DNA of 64,000 nt from Pseudomonas fulva NBRC 16637 = DSM 17717 (lineage in GTDB: Bacteria > Pseudomonadota > Gammaproteobacteria > Pseudomonadales > Pseudomonadaceae), in contig NZ_BBIQ01000003.1 of the NCBI RefSeq assembly GCF_000730565.1, positions 62,001 through 126,000 of the forward strand, given 5' to 3'. Positions 8,938 through 17,551 of this stretch are shown piece after piece. The notes under the pieces were generated by a model, which saw only the letters and a list, made by a program, of their open reading frames with translations, was not told the DNA's origin and did no database searches. Position numbers and translations under genes: made by a program. Numbering within the stretch: position 1 is the first letter of the stretch; every line of letters starts with the position of its first letter.

Positions 8938-10272
8938 CTAGCTGCCAGGTGCTTCTGCCACCGGCAGCTTCAGGGTTGCGACAAAACCGCCTTGTGGATG
9001 GTTGGCCAATATCAGTCGGCCGCCGTGGCGCTCTGCCGCCTTGCGTGCAATCGCCAGCCCAAGGCCGTGTCCAGGGGCTTTTTGCCCCGGCGCCCGGAAA
9101 AACGGCTCGCCCAGCTGGGCCAGGTGCTCAGCTGCCACGCCGGGGCCTCGGTCACGTACGCAGACCCTGAGCACGTCGTCCTCGCGCCAGGCGCTCAGCT
9201 CCACGGGTTGACCCGCGGGGGTAAAGCGCAGTGCATTGCGCAGCAGGTTGTCCACCGCACGCTCGATCAGGGTCGGCCAACCTTGCAAGGTCAACCCGGG
9301 CTGCGCTTCGAGGCGCACGTCATGCTCGGGTGCCGTCAGTTGCGCGTCCTTGCGCACGCTGCCCAGTAGCGCGTTGAGATCGACCGTTTCGGCATGGGCC
9401 TGGTCGGCATCCACGCGCGCCAGGGTCAAAATCTCACTGATCAGGTCTTCCAGCCGGTCGCATTCGCGGGTCAGGCGCGGCCACAAGGCCTGGCGTTGCT
9501 GCGGCTCGGCACGTTCGGCCAGGGCCAGGGCGATGCGCAGACGAGCCAGCGGAGAGCGCAGCTCGTGGGACACATCGCGCAGCAACTGGCGCTGGCTGGC
9601 GATGGTGCTCTGCAAGCGAGCACCCATCTTGTTGAAATCCTTGGCCAGGACGCCGAATTCGTCGCGCCTGCCGGCCAGTTGCGCCAGGCTGTTCTGCTGG
9701 TAGGTACTCTGCCCCAGGTCGTGCACCGCGCCACGCAAGCGGCTCAGGGGGCGGGTAATGGACAGTGTGACGAACAGGCTGAACAGGGTCAGCACCACCA
9801 GGGCGATGCCCAGTGCGCTCAGCGGCCAGAGCAGGCTCTCGCGGTGCCAGGCATCGAGGGCAGGGTGAGGGATGCGGTAGATCAGCAGGTAGGACGCCTT
9901 GCTCTCGGGGCTGGTGTATTCCTCGGTCAGGCGGCGCCACGGCAGGCGCCGCTCATCGTTGTGCTGCCTGGCTTCGAGTGCAGCCGCGCGCCGGGGAAAG
10001 GTGCCTGGCACCACAGCGTCGCCGCTGTCGTCCAGTACTTGCACGTCGATCTTGTAGCGCGCCTTGCGCCTTTCGAGAAAATGCTGCGCTGCGTCCGGGC
10101 CTTCCTGTTCGTAGTGCCTGGCCCATTGGCTGGCCAACGTGTTCAGCCCCGGGTGACGGCTTAGAATCCAGGCGTCCTGGTTGAGTGTGTGCGCCAGCAA
10201 TATCGACAGCCCAGCTACCAGAGCGATGGCGAGCCAGAAGCTGGCCAGGATGCGCCAGAACAGTGAACGCAC
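8938..10272 (-). CDS. Sensor histidine kinase, CpxA-like
   Basis: A 444-residue membrane sensor kinase. TM1 is at about residues 5-28, followed by a periplasmic domain of about 120 residues, TM2 (about 148-172), a HAMP domain, the H-box RDVSHELRSPL with the phospho-accepting His near residue 236, the N-box DNLLRNALRFTP, and the G motifs DRGPGV and GHGLGLAIARKAAE. The GTG at 10272 is chosen as start because GGGGAGG lies 6 bases upstream; an in-frame ATG further out lacks such a site. It is the last gene of a minus-strand cluster: response regulator, Spy-like protein, kinase. This arrangement supports an envelope-stress role like Cpx. Confidence 0.93.
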   Translation of the reverse strand: MRSLFWRILASFWLAIALVAGLSILLAHTLNQDAWILSRHPGLNTLASQWARHYEQEGPDAAQHFLERRKARYKIDVQVLDDSGDAVVPGTFPRRAAALEARQHNDERRLPWRRLTEEYTSPESKASYLLIYRIPHPALDAWHRESLLWPLSALGIALVVLTLFSLFVTLSITRPLSRLRGAVHDLGQSTYQQNSLAQLAGRRDEFGVLAKDFNKMGARLQSTIASQRQLLRDVSHELRSPLARLRIALALAERAEPQQRQALWPRLTRECDRLEDLISEILTLARVDADQAHAETVDLNALLGSVRKDAQLTAPEHDVRLEAQPGLTLQGWPTLIERAVDNLLRNALRFTPAGQPVELSAWREDDVLRVCVRDRGPGVAAEHLAQLGEPFFRAPGQKAPGHGLGLAIARKAAERHGGRLILANHPQGGFVATLKLPVAEAPGS

Positions 10273-10347
10273 GTAGACCTCCCCAAACGATGAAAGCCCG
10301 CCGTGCACCAGGCGAACCTGGCGCACAGCGGGCGCTGACAGTGGAGC

Positions 10348-10764
10348 TTACTGGGACTTGCCGGCTTTTTCAGCTTTCCAGGCCTGGAACTCCTGCCACT
10401 CCGCTTTCTTGGCGGCGCGTTCCTTTTGCAGTTCGTCGAACTTCTTCTGCTGGTCTGGCTTGAGCAGGTTGCGTACCGCAGCGTCGGTCTTGTCGCGGCT
10501 GGCCTGCATCTCTTCTTTCATGGCTTTCTGATCGGCCGCCGGCAGCTTGCCAAGGTAACGCTCGGTGATGTCGTGGCGCTGTTTCATCTGATCGCCCATC
10601 AGCTTGCCGATCTGGTCGCGCTGTTCGCGGCTCAGGTCCAGTTCGTGGAAGGCCGGGCCGCCGCGATGATGCGGGCCATCATGGCGCGGGCCGCCGTCGG
10701 GCATGGCCATGGCAACGGTAGGCAGTGCGGCGGCGAACAGCAGGGCGGTAAGGGTCTTGCGCAT
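10348..10764 (-). CDS. Spy/CpxP-family periplasmic protein
   Basis: A 138-residue protein with a clear signal peptide (residues 1-20, cleavage after AMA) and a mature part that is highly charged and helical. Two LTxxQ-type motifs are visible: LSREQRDQIGKLM and LKPDQQKKFDEL. This is the hallmark of Spy and CpxP, periplasmic chaperones or inhibitors of the Cpx sensor. A His/Gly-rich stretch (residues about 26-35) follows the signal peptide and might bind metal. It sits between a CpxR-like regulator and a CpxA-like kinase, so it is likely both an output of, and a feedback partner for, this system. Confidence 0.9.
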   Translation of the reverse strand: MRKTLTALLFAAALPTVAMAMPDGGPRHDGPHHRGGPAFHELDLSREQRDQIGKLMGDQMKQRHDITERYLGKLPAADQKAMKEEMQASRDKTDAAVRNLLKPDQQKKFDELQKERAAKKAEWQEFQAWKAEKAGKSQ

Positions 10765-10844
10765 GGTGTCTCTCCTGTCATGGGCCGGCGATCACCGGAT
10801 GAGCACAGTCTAGGGAGATGATCGTCAAGCGCGGTCAGGGCACG

Positions 10845-10860
10845 GTAAAGGGAACGTAAA
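10845..10860. promoter_or_regulatory. CpxR-like direct repeat GTAAA-N6-GTAAA
   Basis: Two GTAAA repeats 11 bases apart lie in the 134-base gap between the response regulator stop and the Spy-like start. E. coli CpxR binds GTAAA-N(4-8)-GTAAA. The site would place the Spy-like and kinase genes under their own regulator. The repeat reads on the plus strand, opposite to the genes; CpxR sites can act in either orientation. Confidence 0.5.
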
Positions 10861-10898
10861 GGCCAGTTCCCTTTCCTGGCATCAGACTGACGAAAGTA

Positions 10899-11576
10899 CT
10901 ACAGGCAGTAGTAGTAGCCGCGGCTGCGCAAGGCGATGATGCGGGGGCGGCCGTCGGCGTGCGGGCCGATCTTCTTGCGCAGGTTGCTCACGTGCATGTC
11001 CAGGCTGCGGTCGTAGAGCGTCAGCCGGCGACCAAGGCCGATCTGCGCCAGCGCCTGTTTGTCCAGAGGCTCGCCCGGTTGGCGCAGCAATGCTTCAAGA
11101 ATGCGGCTCTCGGACAGGGTCAGGGTCAGCTCGCGACCGTCGATGCTGGCCACCCCGCGGGCAGGGCTGTAGACCAGGTCGCCCAATTCCAGCTGGCTGG
11201 TGGCCGGGGCTGGATGGCTGCGGCGCAACACGGCGCGCAGCCGCGCAGTCAGCTCGCGTGGGTCGCACGGCTTTGCCAGGTAGTCGTCGGCGCCCAGTTC
11301 AAGGCCCAGGATGCGGTCCAGCGGCTCGCCGCGGGCCGACAGCATCACCACGGGCAGGTCGGCATGCTCGCTGCGCAGGCGCTTGAGCAGTTCAAGACCG
11401 CTACCGTCGGGCAGCATCACATCCAGTACCACGGCCGCTGGCGCACGTTCGGCCAACGCCTGGCGTGCAGCCTGGCCATCGTGGCAGGCCCGCACAGTGA
11501 ACCCTTCCTGGGTCAGCCAGCTGCTGAGCAGCTCGCACAGCTCCTGGTCGTCATCAATCAGTAACAGCTCGCTCAT
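10899..11576 (-). CDS. OmpR/CpxR-family response regulator
   Basis: A 225-residue two-domain regulator. The receiver domain shows the acidic pocket LLIDDDQE, the phospho-acceptor Asp52 in VLDVMLPDGSG, and the switch Thr/Ser and Lys in VMLSARGEP and DDYLAKPCDP. The C-terminal OmpR-type winged helix ends with YDRSLDMHVSNLRKKIG and the wing RIIALRSRGYYY. It is the first gene of the Cpx-like cluster and probably controls the Spy-like gene through the GTAAA repeats downstream of its own stop. Genomic assignment as CpxR itself is inference from family and neighbours. Confidence 0.94.
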   Translation of the reverse strand: MSELLLIDDDQELCELLSSWLTQEGFTVRACHDGQAARQALAERAPAAVVLDVMLPDGSGLELLKRLRSEHADLPVVMLSARGEPLDRILGLELGADDYLAKPCDPRELTARLRAVLRRSHPAPATSQLELGDLVYSPARGVASIDGRELTLTLSESRILEALLRQPGEPLDKQALAQIGLGRRLTLYDRSLDMHVSNLRKKIGPHADGRPRIIALRSRGYYYCL

Positions 11577-11693
11577 GACTCACTCAATTCAACCATTGAC
11601 GGCGACGCGTTGGTCCGCCAGCCGGAAAGATACCCCAGTCTTGAGGTCAGCTGCCAACTGGCGATGCCAAGCACGCCTTCTAGGCGAGGTGTT

Positions 11694-11993
11694 TCAAGGC
11701 AGCACTTGCTTGAAGGGCTTGACCACGACCTGGTCGTAGACGCCGGCAGCGATGTAGGGATCGGCATCGGCCCAGGCTTGGGCGGCGGTCAGGGAATCGA
11801 ACTCGGCCACGATCAGGCTGCCGCTGAAGCCTGCCTCGCCTGGGTCGTTGCTGTCGATGGCCGGGTGCGGGCCGGCCAGTACCACCCGGCCTTCTGCCTT
11901 GAGCTGCTGAAGGCGCTCGATGTGGGCCGGGCGCGCAGCCAGGCGTTTTTCCAGGGAGTTAGCGACGTCGCTGGCAATGATGGCGTAGAGCAT
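11694..11993 (-). CDS. yciI: YciI-family protein
   Basis: A 99-residue single-domain protein of the ferredoxin-like YciI family. The conserved His and Asp of the putative active site are in [12 protein letters not shown] and [17 protein letters not shown]. Haemophilus YciI has a pocket suggesting an enzyme, but no reaction is established. It begins 1 base after the stop of the yciB gene, so the two are one transcript. This yciB-yciI pairing is common in gammaproteobacteria. Confidence 0.93.
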   Translation of the reverse strand: MLYAIIASDVANSLEKRLAARPAHIERLQQLKAEGRVVLAGPHPAIDSNDPGEAGFSGSLIVAEFDSLTAAQAWADADPYIAAGVYDQVVVKPFKQVLP

Positions 11994-11994
11994 G

Positions 11995-12588
11995 TCAGTC
12001 CTTGGGTTTGGAGGCAGAGGAGGTATCTTGCAGGTGGCGCGACAGGTACAGCCCTTGTGCCACCAGGAACAGCACGGTCATGCCCAGGCTGCCGAACACC
12101 TTGAAGTCGACCCAGAACGCTGGGAAGGTGAAGGCGACGAACAGGTTGGCGGCGCCGCAGAACAGAAAGAACGCGATCCAGGCGAGGTTCAGGCGGGCCC
12201 AGATGGCATCGGGCAAGGTCAGCGCATGGCCCATGATGCGCTTGATCAGTACCCGGTCGCCGATGAAGTGGCTACCGGCGAAGGCCAGGGCGAACAGCCA
12301 GTTCACCACCGGCGCCTTCCACTTGAGGAAGGTTTCGCTGTGAAAGGCCAGGGTCAGGCCGCCAAACACCAGGCAGGCGACCAGCGTCAGCCACTGGCCT
12401 TTCTCGAGCTTGCGCTGGCGCAGGAATAACGCGCCGTACACCACCAGCGAGCTGATGATCAGCATGGCAGTGGCACTGTAGATACCACCGAATTCGAAGC
12501 TGTGCCCGGCCAGCTCGACGGGCCGTGGGTCCAGTTTGTAGACGATGAAGAACAGCAGCAGCGGGATGAAATCGATGAATTGTTTCAC
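11995..12588 (-). CDS. yciB: Septation protein A (YciB), inner-membrane
   Basis: A 197-residue inner-membrane protein with five or six predicted membrane helices (for example [51 protein letters not shown]). The IspZ/YciB signature is seen in [20 protein letters not shown] and in the conserved N-terminal MKQFIDFIP. In E. coli and Shigella YciB contributes to cell division and envelope integrity. The start is a GTG at 12588, since the conserved N-terminus begins there. It is divergent from the PHP phosphoesterase gene and upstream of yciI. Confidence 0.94.
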   Translation of the reverse strand: MKQFIDFIPLLLFFIVYKLDPRPVELAGHSFEFGGIYSATAMLIISSLVVYGALFLRQRKLEKGQWLTLVACLVFGGLTLAFHSETFLKWKAPVVNWLFALAFAGSHFIGDRVLIKRIMGHALTLPDAIWARLNLAWIAFFLFCGAANLFVAFTFPAFWVDFKVFGSLGMTVLFLVAQGLYLSRHLQDTSSASKPKD

Positions 12589-12655
12589 AATGGCAGCCAG
12601 AACCGGGATGTGACGGCATAATAACAAACATCGAATCCAGCGAAAGCGCTACTCC

Positions 12656-13516
12656 ATGAATGTTGATCTGCACTGTCACAGCACGGCCTCCGACGGCGCC
12701 CTGTCGCCTTCGGCCCTGGTCGCCCGGGCCTTCGAGCATGGGGTGCGTACGCTGGCGCTCACCGACCACGATACCCTCGAAGGCCTGGCCGAAGCCCGCC
12801 AGGCCTGCCGCGAGCACGGCATGCAATGGGTCAGCGGCGTCGAGCTGTCCTGTACCTGGGGCGGCGCAACCATCCACATACTCGGTTACAACTTCCCCGT
12901 AGATGCACCGCTCTTGCTGGCGGCGATCGAGGCCCTGCACCGTGGCCGCTGGTTGCGTGCCGAGGAAATCGACAAGCGCCTGGCAGCCAAGGGCATGCCA
13001 GGGACGCTGGCAGGTGCCCGGCAAATCCAGCAGGCGCTCGGTGACAGTGGCAATGCCCCGGCCCGGCCACATTTTGCCGACTACCTGGTGCATGCCGGCC
13101 ACGTCAAAGACCGGGGCGAGGCCTTCCGCAAATGGCTCGGTGCCGGCAAGCTCGGTGACGTCAAGCAACATTGGCCATCGTTGGAGGAAACCGTTGCCAC
13201 CCTGCGCCAGTCCAACGCATGGGTGAGCCTGGCGCATCCCATGCATTACGAGCTGACGCGCAGCAAGCGCAGGCGGCTGATTGCCGACTATATTCAGGCA
13301 GGCGGGCAGGCGCTTGAAGTGGTCAATGGGATGATGCCGGCCGAGCAGGTGGGCACCCTGTCCATCCTCACCCGTGAGTTCGGGCTGCTGGCAAGTGCTG
13401 GCAGTGACTTCCACGGCCCCGGCACCTGGGGCGAAATCGGTGCCTATCGGCCTTTGCCCGAGGACCTGCCACCTGTGTGGCACCGTTTCAGCCATGAACA
13501 GCCATTGCCGGTTTGA
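12656..13516 (+). CDS. rnm: PHP-domain 3',5'-nucleotide phosphatase / RNase AM (YciV)
   Basis: A 286-residue PHP metallophosphoesterase. The first metal motif DLHCHSTASDG starts at residue 4; LTDHDTLEGL, GVELSC, SLAHPMHYE and ASAGSDFHGPG supply the remaining His/Asp ligands of the trinuclear site. The E. coli relative YciV hydrolyses 3',5'-bisphosphorylated nucleosides and matures rRNA 5' ends as a 5'-3' exonuclease. Heading the rnm-yciO-scpA-scpB-rluB run, it fits a housekeeping RNA role. The start is immediately at the conserved domain. Confidence 0.92.
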   Translation: MNVDLHCHSTASDGALSPSALVARAFEHGVRTLALTDHDTLEGLAEARQACREHGMQWVSGVELSCTWGGATIHILGYNFPVDAPLLLAAIEALHRGRWLRAEEIDKRLAAKGMPGTLAGARQIQQALGDSGNAPARPHFADYLVHAGHVKDRGEAFRKWLGAGKLGDVKQHWPSLEETVATLRQSNAWVSLAHPMHYELTRSKRRRLIADYIQAGGQALEVVNGMMPAEQVGTLSILTREFGLLASAGSDFHGPGTWGEIGAYRPLPEDLPPVWHRFSHEQPLPV

Positions 13517-13529
13517 ACAGGACGACGAC

Positions 13530-14159
13530 GTGAGCCAATTTTTCCAGATTCACCCGGAAAACCCACAACCGCGACTGATACGCCAGGCGGTCGAGATCAT
13601 CCGCAAGGGTGGGGTAGTGGTCTACCCCACCGACTCGGCCTATGCGCTGGGTTGCCAGATCGGTGACAAGTCGGCCATCGAGCGGGTGCGCCGTTTGCGC
13701 GGGCTGGACAAGACCCACAATTTCACCCTGATGTGCTGCGACATGTCCCAGTTGGGCTTGTACGCCAAGGTCGATACGGGCACCTTCCGCCTGCTCAAGG
13801 CCCATGTGCCGGGGCCCTACACCTTCATTCTCAACGGCACGCGCGAAGTGCCGCGCCTGTTGTTGCATGAAAAACGCCGCACCATCGGCCTGCGCGTGCC
13901 GGACCATGCCATTACCCTGGCACTGCTTGCCGAGCTGGGTGAGCCCTTGATGAGCGTGAGCCTGATCCTGCCCGGCGACGCCGAACCCATGACCGACCCC
14001 TACGAAATTCGCCAGCGTCTGGAGCACCATGTCGACCTGGTCATCGATGGCGGCTACGGTGACCTCAAGGCGTCGACCATCATCGACCTGTCAGGCGATG
14101 AACCCGAACTGATTCGCGAAGGCTGCGGCGACCCTACTCCGTTCATGGTCAACGCGTGA
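13530..14159 (+). CDS. yciO: YciO/Sua5-type threonylcarbamoyl-AMP synthase-like protein
   Basis: A 209-residue YrdC/Sua5-domain protein. The motifs KGGVVVYPTDSAYALGC, the KTHNFTLMCCDMSQL segment and the RTIGLRVPDH segment match the YciO subgroup, which binds RNA and ATP. YrdC/Sua5 enzymes make threonylcarbamoyl-AMP for tRNA t6A; whether YciO supports t6A is debated. The GTG at 13530 is the start because the conserved N-terminus SQFFQIHPENPQ begins there and AGGACGA precedes it. An upstream ATG at 13494 overlaps the preceding gene. Its last bases overlap the scpA start (GTGA). Confidence 0.9.
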   Translation: MSQFFQIHPENPQPRLIRQAVEIIRKGGVVVYPTDSAYALGCQIGDKSAIERVRRLRGLDKTHNFTLMCCDMSQLGLYAKVDTGTFRLLKAHVPGPYTFILNGTREVPRLLLHEKRRTIGLRVPDHAITLALLAELGEPLMSVSLILPGDAEPMTDPYEIRQRLEHHVDLVIDGGYGDLKASTIIDLSGDEPELIREGCGDPTPFMVNA

Positions 14160-15010
14160 CCGCCGAGCCGTTCGCCCAGGCAGCGGCCGAGCCGGCCGAG
14201 CTGCCAGGCCAGTTGCAGCTCGCGCTGGTCTACGGCGAGGCCGTGACCGAGCTGCCGCTGGACTTGTACATACCCCCCGATGCCCTGGAGGTCATTCTCG
14301 AAGCGTTCGAAGGACCTTTGGACCTGCTGCTGTACCTGATTCGCAAGCAGAACATCGATATCCTCGATATCCCGGTGGCAGAAATCACTCGCCAGTACAT
14401 GGGCTACGTCGAGTTGATGAAAACCGTGCGCCTTGAGCTGGCTGCCGAATACTTGGTGATGGCCGCCATGCTGGCCGAAATCAAGTCGCGCATGTTGCTG
14501 CCGCGCAGCGTCACGGTCGAGGAGGAGGAGGGCGACCCACGCGCCGAGCTGATCCGACGTCTGCAGGAGTATGAACGCTTCAAGGCGGCCGCCGAAGGCC
14601 TGGACGGGTTGCCCAGGGTCGGTCGTGACCTGGTCGTGCCGTGCCTGGAGGCGCCCCAGGCAAAGGTACGCAAGCTGTTGCCGCAGGTCAGCCTGCCGGA
14701 GCTGCTGGCGTCCATGGCCGAAGTGATGCGCCGCAACGACCTGTTCGAAAGCCACCAGATCAGCCGAGAGACCCTGTCGACCCGGGAACGCATGGGGCAG
14801 GTGCTGGAACGCTTGAAAGACGGTGGTTTCGTGCCCTTCATCGATCTGTTCGCGCCCGATGAAGGCAAGCTGGGGGTGGTGGTCACGTTCATGGCTGTGT
14901 TGGAGCTGGTGAAGGAAACCCTCGTCGAACTGGTGCAAAATGAAGCCTTTGCCGCCATCCATGTGCGGTTACGCCCTGCTCCTGCCGAAGACGCCCATGA
15001 ACCTGAATGA
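14156..15010 (+). CDS. scpA: Segregation and condensation protein ScpA
   Basis: A 284-residue kleisin that bridges SMC dimers with ScpB in the bacterial condensin. The N-terminal FEGPLDLLLYLIRKQNIDILDI motif begins at about residue 50, after an extra 45-residue Pseudomonas-type N-terminus; the helix AAEYLVMAAMLAEIKSRMLL follows. The C-terminal winged-helix region (FVPFIDLFAPDEGKLGVVVTF) contacts the SMC head. The GTG start overlaps the yciO stop by 4 bases, and scpB begins inside its last 14 bases, so translation is probably coupled. Pseudomonas also carries MukB-like MksB elsewhere; not visible here. Confidence 0.95.
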   Translation: MTAEPFAQAAAEPAELPGQLQLALVYGEAVTELPLDLYIPPDALEVILEAFEGPLDLLLYLIRKQNIDILDIPVAEITRQYMGYVELMKTVRLELAAEYLVMAAMLAEIKSRMLLPRSVTVEEEEGDPRAELIRRLQEYERFKAAAEGLDGLPRVGRDLVVPCLEAPQAKVRKLLPQVSLPELLASMAEVMRRNDLFESHQISRETLSTRERMGQVLERLKDGGFVPFIDLFAPDEGKLGVVVTFMAVLELVKETLVELVQNEAFAAIHVRLRPAPAEDAHEPE

Positions 15011-15773
15011 CCCCCGCGACCTGGCCCCGTTGATCGAAGCCTTCCTGCTGGCCTCTGGCAAGCCTCAATCGCTTGAGCGCTTGTACGAGCTGTTCGAGGA
15101 GCCCGAGCGGCCCGAGCCGAAGACGTTCAAGCGAGCACTCGAGGTGCTAGGCAAATCGTGCGCCGGTCGGGCGTTCGAGCTCAAGGAGGTGGCCAACGGT
15201 TATCGGCTGCAGATTCGCGAGGATTACGCGCCTTGGGTCGGCCGGCTGTGGGAAGAGCGCCCGCAGCGCTATTCTCGGGCGCTGCTCGAGACCCTGGCGC
15301 TGATTGCCTACCGCCAGCCCATCACCCGTGGCGAAATCGAGGACGTGCGTGGCGTCGCGGTCAATAGCAACATCGTCAAGACGTTGGTCGAGCGCGAGTG
15401 GATCCGTGTAGTGGGCCACCGGGAAGTGCCCGGACGGCCGGCTCTGTTTGCCACGACCAAGGCATTCCTGGACCATTTCAACCTTCGCAGCCTGGATGAG
15501 CTGCCAGCGCTGGCCGAATTGCGCGAGATGGAGCCCGAGCCCTTGCTCGACCCGGACGATGCCCCGGTACCGGCGCACCTGCAGGCCCTGGCCGACGCCA
15601 GCCTGGGCGAGGACGAGGAGGCTGAGCCGGTCAAGGACGAGACCAGCTTTCGCAGCCTGCTCGTGGAGCTCGACGCCATGGAGCAGGGGCTCAAGACCGA
15701 TTTCGACGATGTGCTCCAGCACGACCCTGATGCCGAAACGCCGTTGGAGGGGGAGCCGAGCGAGCAGGCCTGA
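14997..15773 (+). CDS. scpB: Segregation and condensation protein ScpB
   Basis: A 258-residue partner of ScpA. Two winged helices are recognisable: PLIEAFLLASGKPQSLERL at the start, and ALLETLALIAYRQPITRGEIEDVRG in the middle, the standard ScpB signature. The C-terminal 75 residues are acidic and low in complexity (ASLGEDEEAEPVKDE), longer than in Firmicutes but usual in Pseudomonas. The ATG at 14997 lies within the end of scpA. It is followed by a 190-base gap before rluB. Confidence 0.95.
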   Translation: MNLNDPRDLAPLIEAFLLASGKPQSLERLYELFEEPERPEPKTFKRALEVLGKSCAGRAFELKEVANGYRLQIREDYAPWVGRLWEERPQRYSRALLETLALIAYRQPITRGEIEDVRGVAVNSNIVKTLVEREWIRVVGHREVPGRPALFATTKAFLDHFNLRSLDELPALAELREMEPEPLLDPDDAPVPAHLQALADASLGEDEEAEPVKDETSFRSLLVELDAMEQGLKTDFDDVLQHDPDAETPLEGEPSEQA

Positions 15774-15966
15774 TCGCCTCAACTCGATCTGCTGTGGCCA
15801 TGGGCCAGGCCGTCGAGCAGGGCCCGCCTGGCAGAAAGTCGTGGCAGAGGGTGGAAAAGCTTCTACCCTCCCATGCATTCAGGCGGCGAACCACGTATGA
15901 TGCGCGGCCTTTTGGCGCGTTCGTTGCCAGAAACCTGTTTTCATTCCTACACCGGGAGGTGCCCAG

Positions 15967-17034
15967 ATGAGTGAGCAAGACCTGCAAGATACCCAGATCA
16001 CCCCACCTGTTGGCGAGAAGCTGCAGAAAGTCCTCGCGCGTATTGGCGTGGGCTCGCGCCGTGACGTCGAGGCCTGGATCAGCCAGGGCCGCATCAAGGT
16101 CAACGGCGTTGCAGCCACCCTTGGCCAGCGAGTCGACCTGCATGACGCCATTGCCGTCGACGGCAAGCTGATCAAGCGTGAAGAAGCGGCCGAGGCGACG
16201 CGCCGGGTGATCATGTACAACAAGCCCGATGGCGAGATCTGCACCCGCGATGACCCGGAAGGTCGCCCGACCGTGTTCGATCGCCTGCCGCGTCCCAAGG
16301 AAGGTCGCTGGATCAACATCGGCCGTCTGGACATCAACACCACCGGCTTGCTGCTGTTCACTACCGACGGTGAACTGGCCAACCGCCTGATGCACCCGTC
16401 CTACGAAATGGACCGCGAATATGCCGTGCGCGTACGTGGGGAAGTGGATGACGAGATGATCGAGCGCCTGAAGGCGGGTGTCATGCTCGAAGACGGCCCC
16501 GCCAAGTTCACCGACATCCAGAAGGCACCAGGCGGCGAAGGCTTCAACCACTGGTACCACTGCGTGGTGATGGAAGGCCGCAACCGTGAGGTGCGTCGCC
16601 TGTGGGAGTCGCAGGGCATGGTGGTCAGCCGCCTGAAGCGTGTGCGCTTTGGCCCGGTGTTCCTCAACTCGGATTTGCCCATGGGCCGCTGGCGGGAAAT
16701 GACCCAGGGTGAAATCGACATCCTGGCGGCCGAGGTGGGCTTGCAGCCCGTGGCGTTGCCGGCCTTGAAGCTCAAGGCCAAGGACAAGATGGAGCGTCTG
16801 CAGCGCAAATCGTCCCGCCCCCTGGGTCGAGGTGAGCGCGTGCGCAGCCTGCGCCCGGCCCAGGACGGCGCAGCGGCCGGCGAGCGTCCAGCACGCCCGG
16901 CGCGCGAAGAATCGCCGCGCAAAGGCAACCGTGGCAGCGCAGTGGCCGAGCGCCCGAGCGAAATGCGCAAGCGCCCGGCCAAGCCCGAGGGTGACAAGCC
17001 TGCAGGCCGTGGTCGCGGCAAGCCACGCGGCTGA
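15967..17034 (+). CDS. rluB: 23S rRNA pseudouridine(2605) synthase RluB
   Basis: A 355-residue RsuA/RluB-type pseudouridine synthase that modifies U2605 in the peptidyl transferase region of 23S rRNA. An S4 RNA-binding domain occupies residues 15-75 (KVLARIGVGSRRDVEAWI). The catalytic motif INIGRLDINTTGLLLF has Asp122. The RNREVRRLWE motif follows near residue 203. After residue 265 the protein becomes a long Arg/Lys/Pro-rich tail, typical of RluB and probably RNA-binding. The start follows GGGAGGTGCCCAG. Its place after scpAB is conserved in gammaproteobacteria. Confidence 0.95.
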   Translation: MSEQDLQDTQITPPVGEKLQKVLARIGVGSRRDVEAWISQGRIKVNGVAATLGQRVDLHDAIAVDGKLIKREEAAEATRRVIMYNKPDGEICTRDDPEGRPTVFDRLPRPKEGRWINIGRLDINTTGLLLFTTDGELANRLMHPSYEMDREYAVRVRGEVDDEMIERLKAGVMLEDGPAKFTDIQKAPGGEGFNHWYHCVVMEGRNREVRRLWESQGMVVSRLKRVRFGPVFLNSDLPMGRWREMTQGEIDILAAEVGLQPVALPALKLKAKDKMERLQRKSSRPLGRGERVRSLRPAQDGAAAGERPARPAREESPRKGNRGSAVAERPSEMRKRPAKPEGDKPAGRGRGKPRG

Positions 17035-17080
17035 GGCATTCGGAGCCATTGTTGGCCCTTGCTTAATTACCGACGCTGAA

Positions 17081-17196
17081 CACATTGGGGCTGCTACGCA
17101 GCCCATTGCCCGCAAGCCGGCTTCTGCAAAAGGCGAATATCTCGCGCTGAGCAGGAGCCAGTGGCCAACGATGGGGCGCGAAGCGGCCCCAATGTG
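17081..17196. repeat. REP-like inverted pair (BIME-type) after rluB
   Basis: A small hairpin (GGGCTGC-tac-GCAGCCC, 17088-17104) and a second GC-rich hairpin (GGGGC/GCCCC, 17173-17190) are bracketed by an outer inverted repeat, CACATTGGGGCTGC at 17081-17094 and GCGGCCCCAATGTG at 17183-17196 (13 of 14 match). The internal CGCAAGCCGGCTTC is typical of Pseudomonas putida-group REP sequences. Such pairs usually lie 3' of genes and can stabilise or terminate transcripts. Confidence 0.65.
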
Positions 17197-17336
17197 CAGC
17201 CCGCTAAATGATGCATGCCTTGCCAGATGCACCCTGCCAGAGGGTGCGAGTGTGCTGATCTGACTCAACTCATGGTCGGCCGTAACCCATTGGGCGCAAA
17301 GCCATTTCGTTAGTCTGGCAACTTATATTTCCAGTT

Positions 17337-17354
17337 TGTAAGGTTTTGTTTACA
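17337..17354. promoter_or_regulatory. TyrR/PhhR-type box, TGTAAG-N6-TTTACA, upstream of aroP
   Basis: TGTAAG at 17337-17342 and TTTACA at 17349-17354 are separated by six bases, matching the TyrR box TGTAAA-N6-TTTACA at 11 of 12 fixed positions. The same half-sites recur between phhA and phhR in this window. The box lies about 500 bases upstream of the permease start and 200 bases upstream of the small ORF, suggesting that PhhR controls this transcript. Confidence 0.65.
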
Positions 17355-17551
17355 AGCCTTGGCTGATTCTCGCAGCAAATCAGAAAAAGTCCCCGTCCGT
17401 AAAGAAAGCTTGCCGAAGCCCCTCTCTCCGGTTGCGTCCTCAGCCCTTCACCTCCCTTGCTTAAACCCCCGCTCCACGGTGTTATAGCCCTCATTGCCCC
17501 GTGCAACAGCCCGCCGCAGAGCCGGTTGATAAAACAACAAATGGAGGCGCC

